Shown here: positions 12,908 through 14,784 of the stretch, piece by piece
Layout of the letters: every line of letters begins with the position of its first letter
Position numbering within the stretch: position 1 is the first letter of the stretch
Source: Flavobacteriaceae bacterium
Lineage (GTDB): Bacteria; Bacteroidota; Bacteroidia; Flavobacteriales; Flavobacteriaceae
Reading direction: 5' to 3'
NCBI GenBank assembly: GCA_015493405.1
Contig: WGDF01000364.1
Location: 1 to 14,784 of the forward strand
Length of the DNA stretch: 14,784 nt
Program-made: the position numbers and the translations under genes
The notes under the pieces: generated by a model
What the model saw: the letters and a program-made list of their open reading frames with translations, nothing else
What the model was told of the DNA's origin: nothing
The model's database searches: none

Positions 12908-14784
12908 ATGAATAAAAATCAGCTGCAATTGCTTATGAAGAATTTTTTAATACTGATACTGAGTTTTCATTTTTTTGGTCTTTTGGCACAAAAAGGACGT
13001 ATGATTATTCCTTCGGAATTGTCAAATAAAGTAGTTGATGAAATGCAAGAAATGGGGAGCAAACTTACAGCGCAACAAATTTATTCTCCTGATACCACAA
13101 GCCTCAACGATGCTGTCATACAGTTTAATGGTGGCTGCACCGGTGAAATTATCTCTCCGAAAGGATTAATTTTGACCAATCACCACTGTGGTTATGGTGC
13201 CATTCAAGCACATTCCACTTTTGAACACAACTATGTGCGCGATGGTTTTTGGTCTCAAAATTTAAAAGAAGAACTCCCAAACCCCGGTATGTATGTTACT
13301 TTCGTCAGAAAAATTGATAACGTGACCTCTCAAGTTTTAGCCGGTGTTAAAGAAAATATGGATGAGAATATCAAGCAATCATTGATACAAAAAAACATCA
13401 ATCATCTCAAACAGACTTTTCCCAAAAAAGACTGGCAAGATCTCGAAATCAAATCATTTTTTGCCGGAAACCAATACTATATTTTTACCCTTGAAAACTA
13501 CCGAGATATCCGTTTGGTTGCTGCTCCTCCGTCTGCTATCGGAAAATTTGGAGCTGATACCGACAATTGGATGTGGCCCAGACATAGTGGCGATTTCTCC
13601 GTTTTTAGAATTTATGCCAATCAAAACAATCGGCCTGCAACTTATAGCCCCGATAATGTGCCTTATCAAACAGAGGCCTATTTTAAGATAAATATTCAAC
13701 CTAAAAAAGCCGGCGATTTCTTTTTGATATATGGTTTTCCGGGGCGTACACAAGAATATCTACCCGCTATTGCCGTAGAACAAAAGGTTGATATCATCAA
13801 TCCCGCACGCATTGAAATCCGTAAAAAAGCCTTGGATGTGATGCAAGCTTTTATGGCTAAAAATGATACTATTAAATTGAAATATACCGCCAAATTTGCC
13901 CGTATTGCCAATTACTGGAAAAAATGGATTGGTGAAAGTCAGGGTATTCATAAAACGCAAGCAATTGATAAAAAGAAAAACTTTGAAAAATATTTTTTAT
14001 CCCAGGTTAAGAACAACAAACTAAATCCCTATTATCTGACAATTTTTGACACTTTTGATAACCTCTATCATGAAAATAAAGATATTGAATTGGCACGAAA
14101 TTATTTTATTGAGATTTTTTATTTGAATAATGACTTGCTCAAGCGGGCTTTTCAACTCTATAATCTCAAAAGCACTTATGAAGCCAAAGGCAAAGAAGCT
14201 TTTAAAAAATTAGAAGAAAAATATGCGCCAAGCTTAGAAGGTAGTTTTAAAAATTACGATACACAAGTCGATAAAGCACTATTTAAAACATTGATGAAAC
14301 TCTATATCGATAAAATGCCGTCTAAATATAAAACCACAGCCTTTCAAAAAAATGATATAAACGAAATAGCCCAAAATCTTTATGAACAATCCATTTTGAA
14401 TAAACCGCAGGCTCTTGAGAAACTGTATCAAAAAAATCCGAAAAAATTCTTAAAAAAAATAAATGATGATCCGGGTTATCAATTCGCAGAAACCTTAATT
14501 AATTCGTATTATCATCAGATTGCACCCGATTACAATAACGTCAGAACACGCATCAATCAAGTGCAGAAAAAATACATTAAAGGCATCACGAAAGCCATAA
14601 ATCGCCCGCTCTACCCCGATGCTAATGGCACTTTACGTCTGAGTTATGGCGTAATCAAAGGTTATGAACCCCAAGATGCCGTTTATTATTTCCCTTTTTC
14701 ACATGTTAAAGGCATCATTGAAAAATACAAACCCGGAGATTATGAATTCAATGTTCCCAAAAAATTATTGGAATTATATGCACA
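12908..14784 (+). CDS. S46-family dipeptidyl-peptidase (DPP7/DPP11 type), 3' truncated
   Basis: Secreted or periplasmic serine exopeptidase that removes N-terminal dipeptides from peptides. The reading frame stays open for 625 codons and runs off the window. Family members are around 700-720 residues, so perhaps 90-100 are missing. Residues 1-27 are a signal peptide, with likely cleavage after GLLA before QKG. An ATG at codon 10 (12935) gives a tidier signal peptide and is an alternative start. NDAVIQFNGGCTGEIIS (67-83), then TNHHCGYGAIQ (90-100) holds the catalytic His93, and TDNWMWPRHSGDF (218-230) holds the likely catalytic Asp229. The middle, about 290-560, is the helical domain typical of S46. 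The GNSGSP serine motif and the residue that separates Asp/Glu-specific DPP11 from DPP7 lie beyond the edge, so specificity is undecided. Typical of peptide-feeding Bacteroidota. Confidence 0.93.
   Translation, partial: MNKNQLQLLMKNFLILILSFHFFGLLAQKGRMIIPSELSNKVVDEMQEMGSKLTAQQIYSPDTTSLNDAVIQFNGGCTGEIISPKGLILTNHHCGYGAIQAHSTFEHNYVRDGFWSQNLKEELPNPGMYVTFVRKIDNVTSQVLAGVKENMDENIKQSLIQKNINHLKQTFPKKDWQDLEIKSFFAGNQYYIFTLENYRDIRLVAAPPSAIGKFGADTDNWMWPRHSGDFSVFRIYANQNNRPATYSPDNVPYQTEAYFKINIQPKKAGDFFLIYGFPGRTQEYLPAIAVEQKVDIINPARIEIRKKALDVMQAFMAKNDTIKLKYTAKFARIANYWKKWIGESQGIHKTQAIDKKKNFEKYFLSQVKNNKLNPYYLTIFDTFDNLYHENKDIELARNYFIEIFYLNNDLLKRAFQLYNLKSTYEAKGKEAFKKLEEKYAPSLEGSFKNYDTQVDKALFKTLMKLYIDKMPSKYKTTAFQKNDINEIAQNLYEQSILNKPQALEKLYQKNPKKFLKKINDDPGYQFAETLINSYYHQIAPDYNNVRTRINQVQKKYIKGITKAINRPLYPDANGTLRLSYGVIKGYEPQDAVYYFPFSHVKGIIEKYKPGDYEFNVPKKLLELYA

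Overview
The window is AT-rich DNA from a Gram-negative Bacteroidota, most likely a member of the Flavobacteriia. The evidence is an lpxK gene for lipid A synthesis, families largely typical of that phylum (S46 dipeptidyl-peptidase, DUF5687 membrane protein, membrane-anchored MutS-like ATPase), and promoters matching the Bacteroidota -7 consensus TAnnTTTG. It looks like chromosomal core and housekeeping sequence. I see no rRNA, tRNA, CRISPR array, transposase, integrase or phage gene.

Left part, 1-3622, plus strand. A POT/MFS transporter (129-1691) ends in a clear intrinsic terminator (1714-1750). A small unknown gene for a membrane-anchored coiled-coil protein (1778-2302) follows. Then comes a 231-bp gap holding an imperfect palindromic intergenic repeat (2426-2495), whose relative may lie at the extreme left edge (1-38). 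An AI-2E-family transporter (2534-3622) closes this part.

Middle, 3684-9351. A DUF5687 membrane protein (minus strand), resembling an ABC exporter permease but with no ATPase gene beside it, is divergent from a compact three-gene operon (5229-7589). The operon encodes three different serine hydrolases: an alpha/beta hydrolase, a carboxylesterase/lysophospholipase-type esterase and a patatin-like phospholipase. It looks like a lipid or ester turnover module. Its last gene overlaps tail-to-tail by 8 bp with a gene for a MutS-family ATPase that carries predicted transmembrane segments and no mismatch-recognition domain.

Right part, 9498-14784. On the minus strand lie lpxK and a purine nucleoside phosphorylase that overlap by 20 bp, preceded by a DUF819 transporter-like protein. 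A divergent intergenic region (12743-12907) has strong promoter matches on both strands. It drives the DUF819 gene leftward and an S46 dipeptidyl-peptidase rightward. The peptidase is cut off by the window end before its catalytic serine.

No complete undescribed system is obvious. The points most worth a second look are the membrane-anchored MutS-like ATPase with a terminator-like hairpin at its start codon, the three-hydrolase operon, the orphan DUF5687 permease, the Asp at the base-specificity position of the nucleoside phosphorylase, and the palindromic repeat that carries a promoter-like element.
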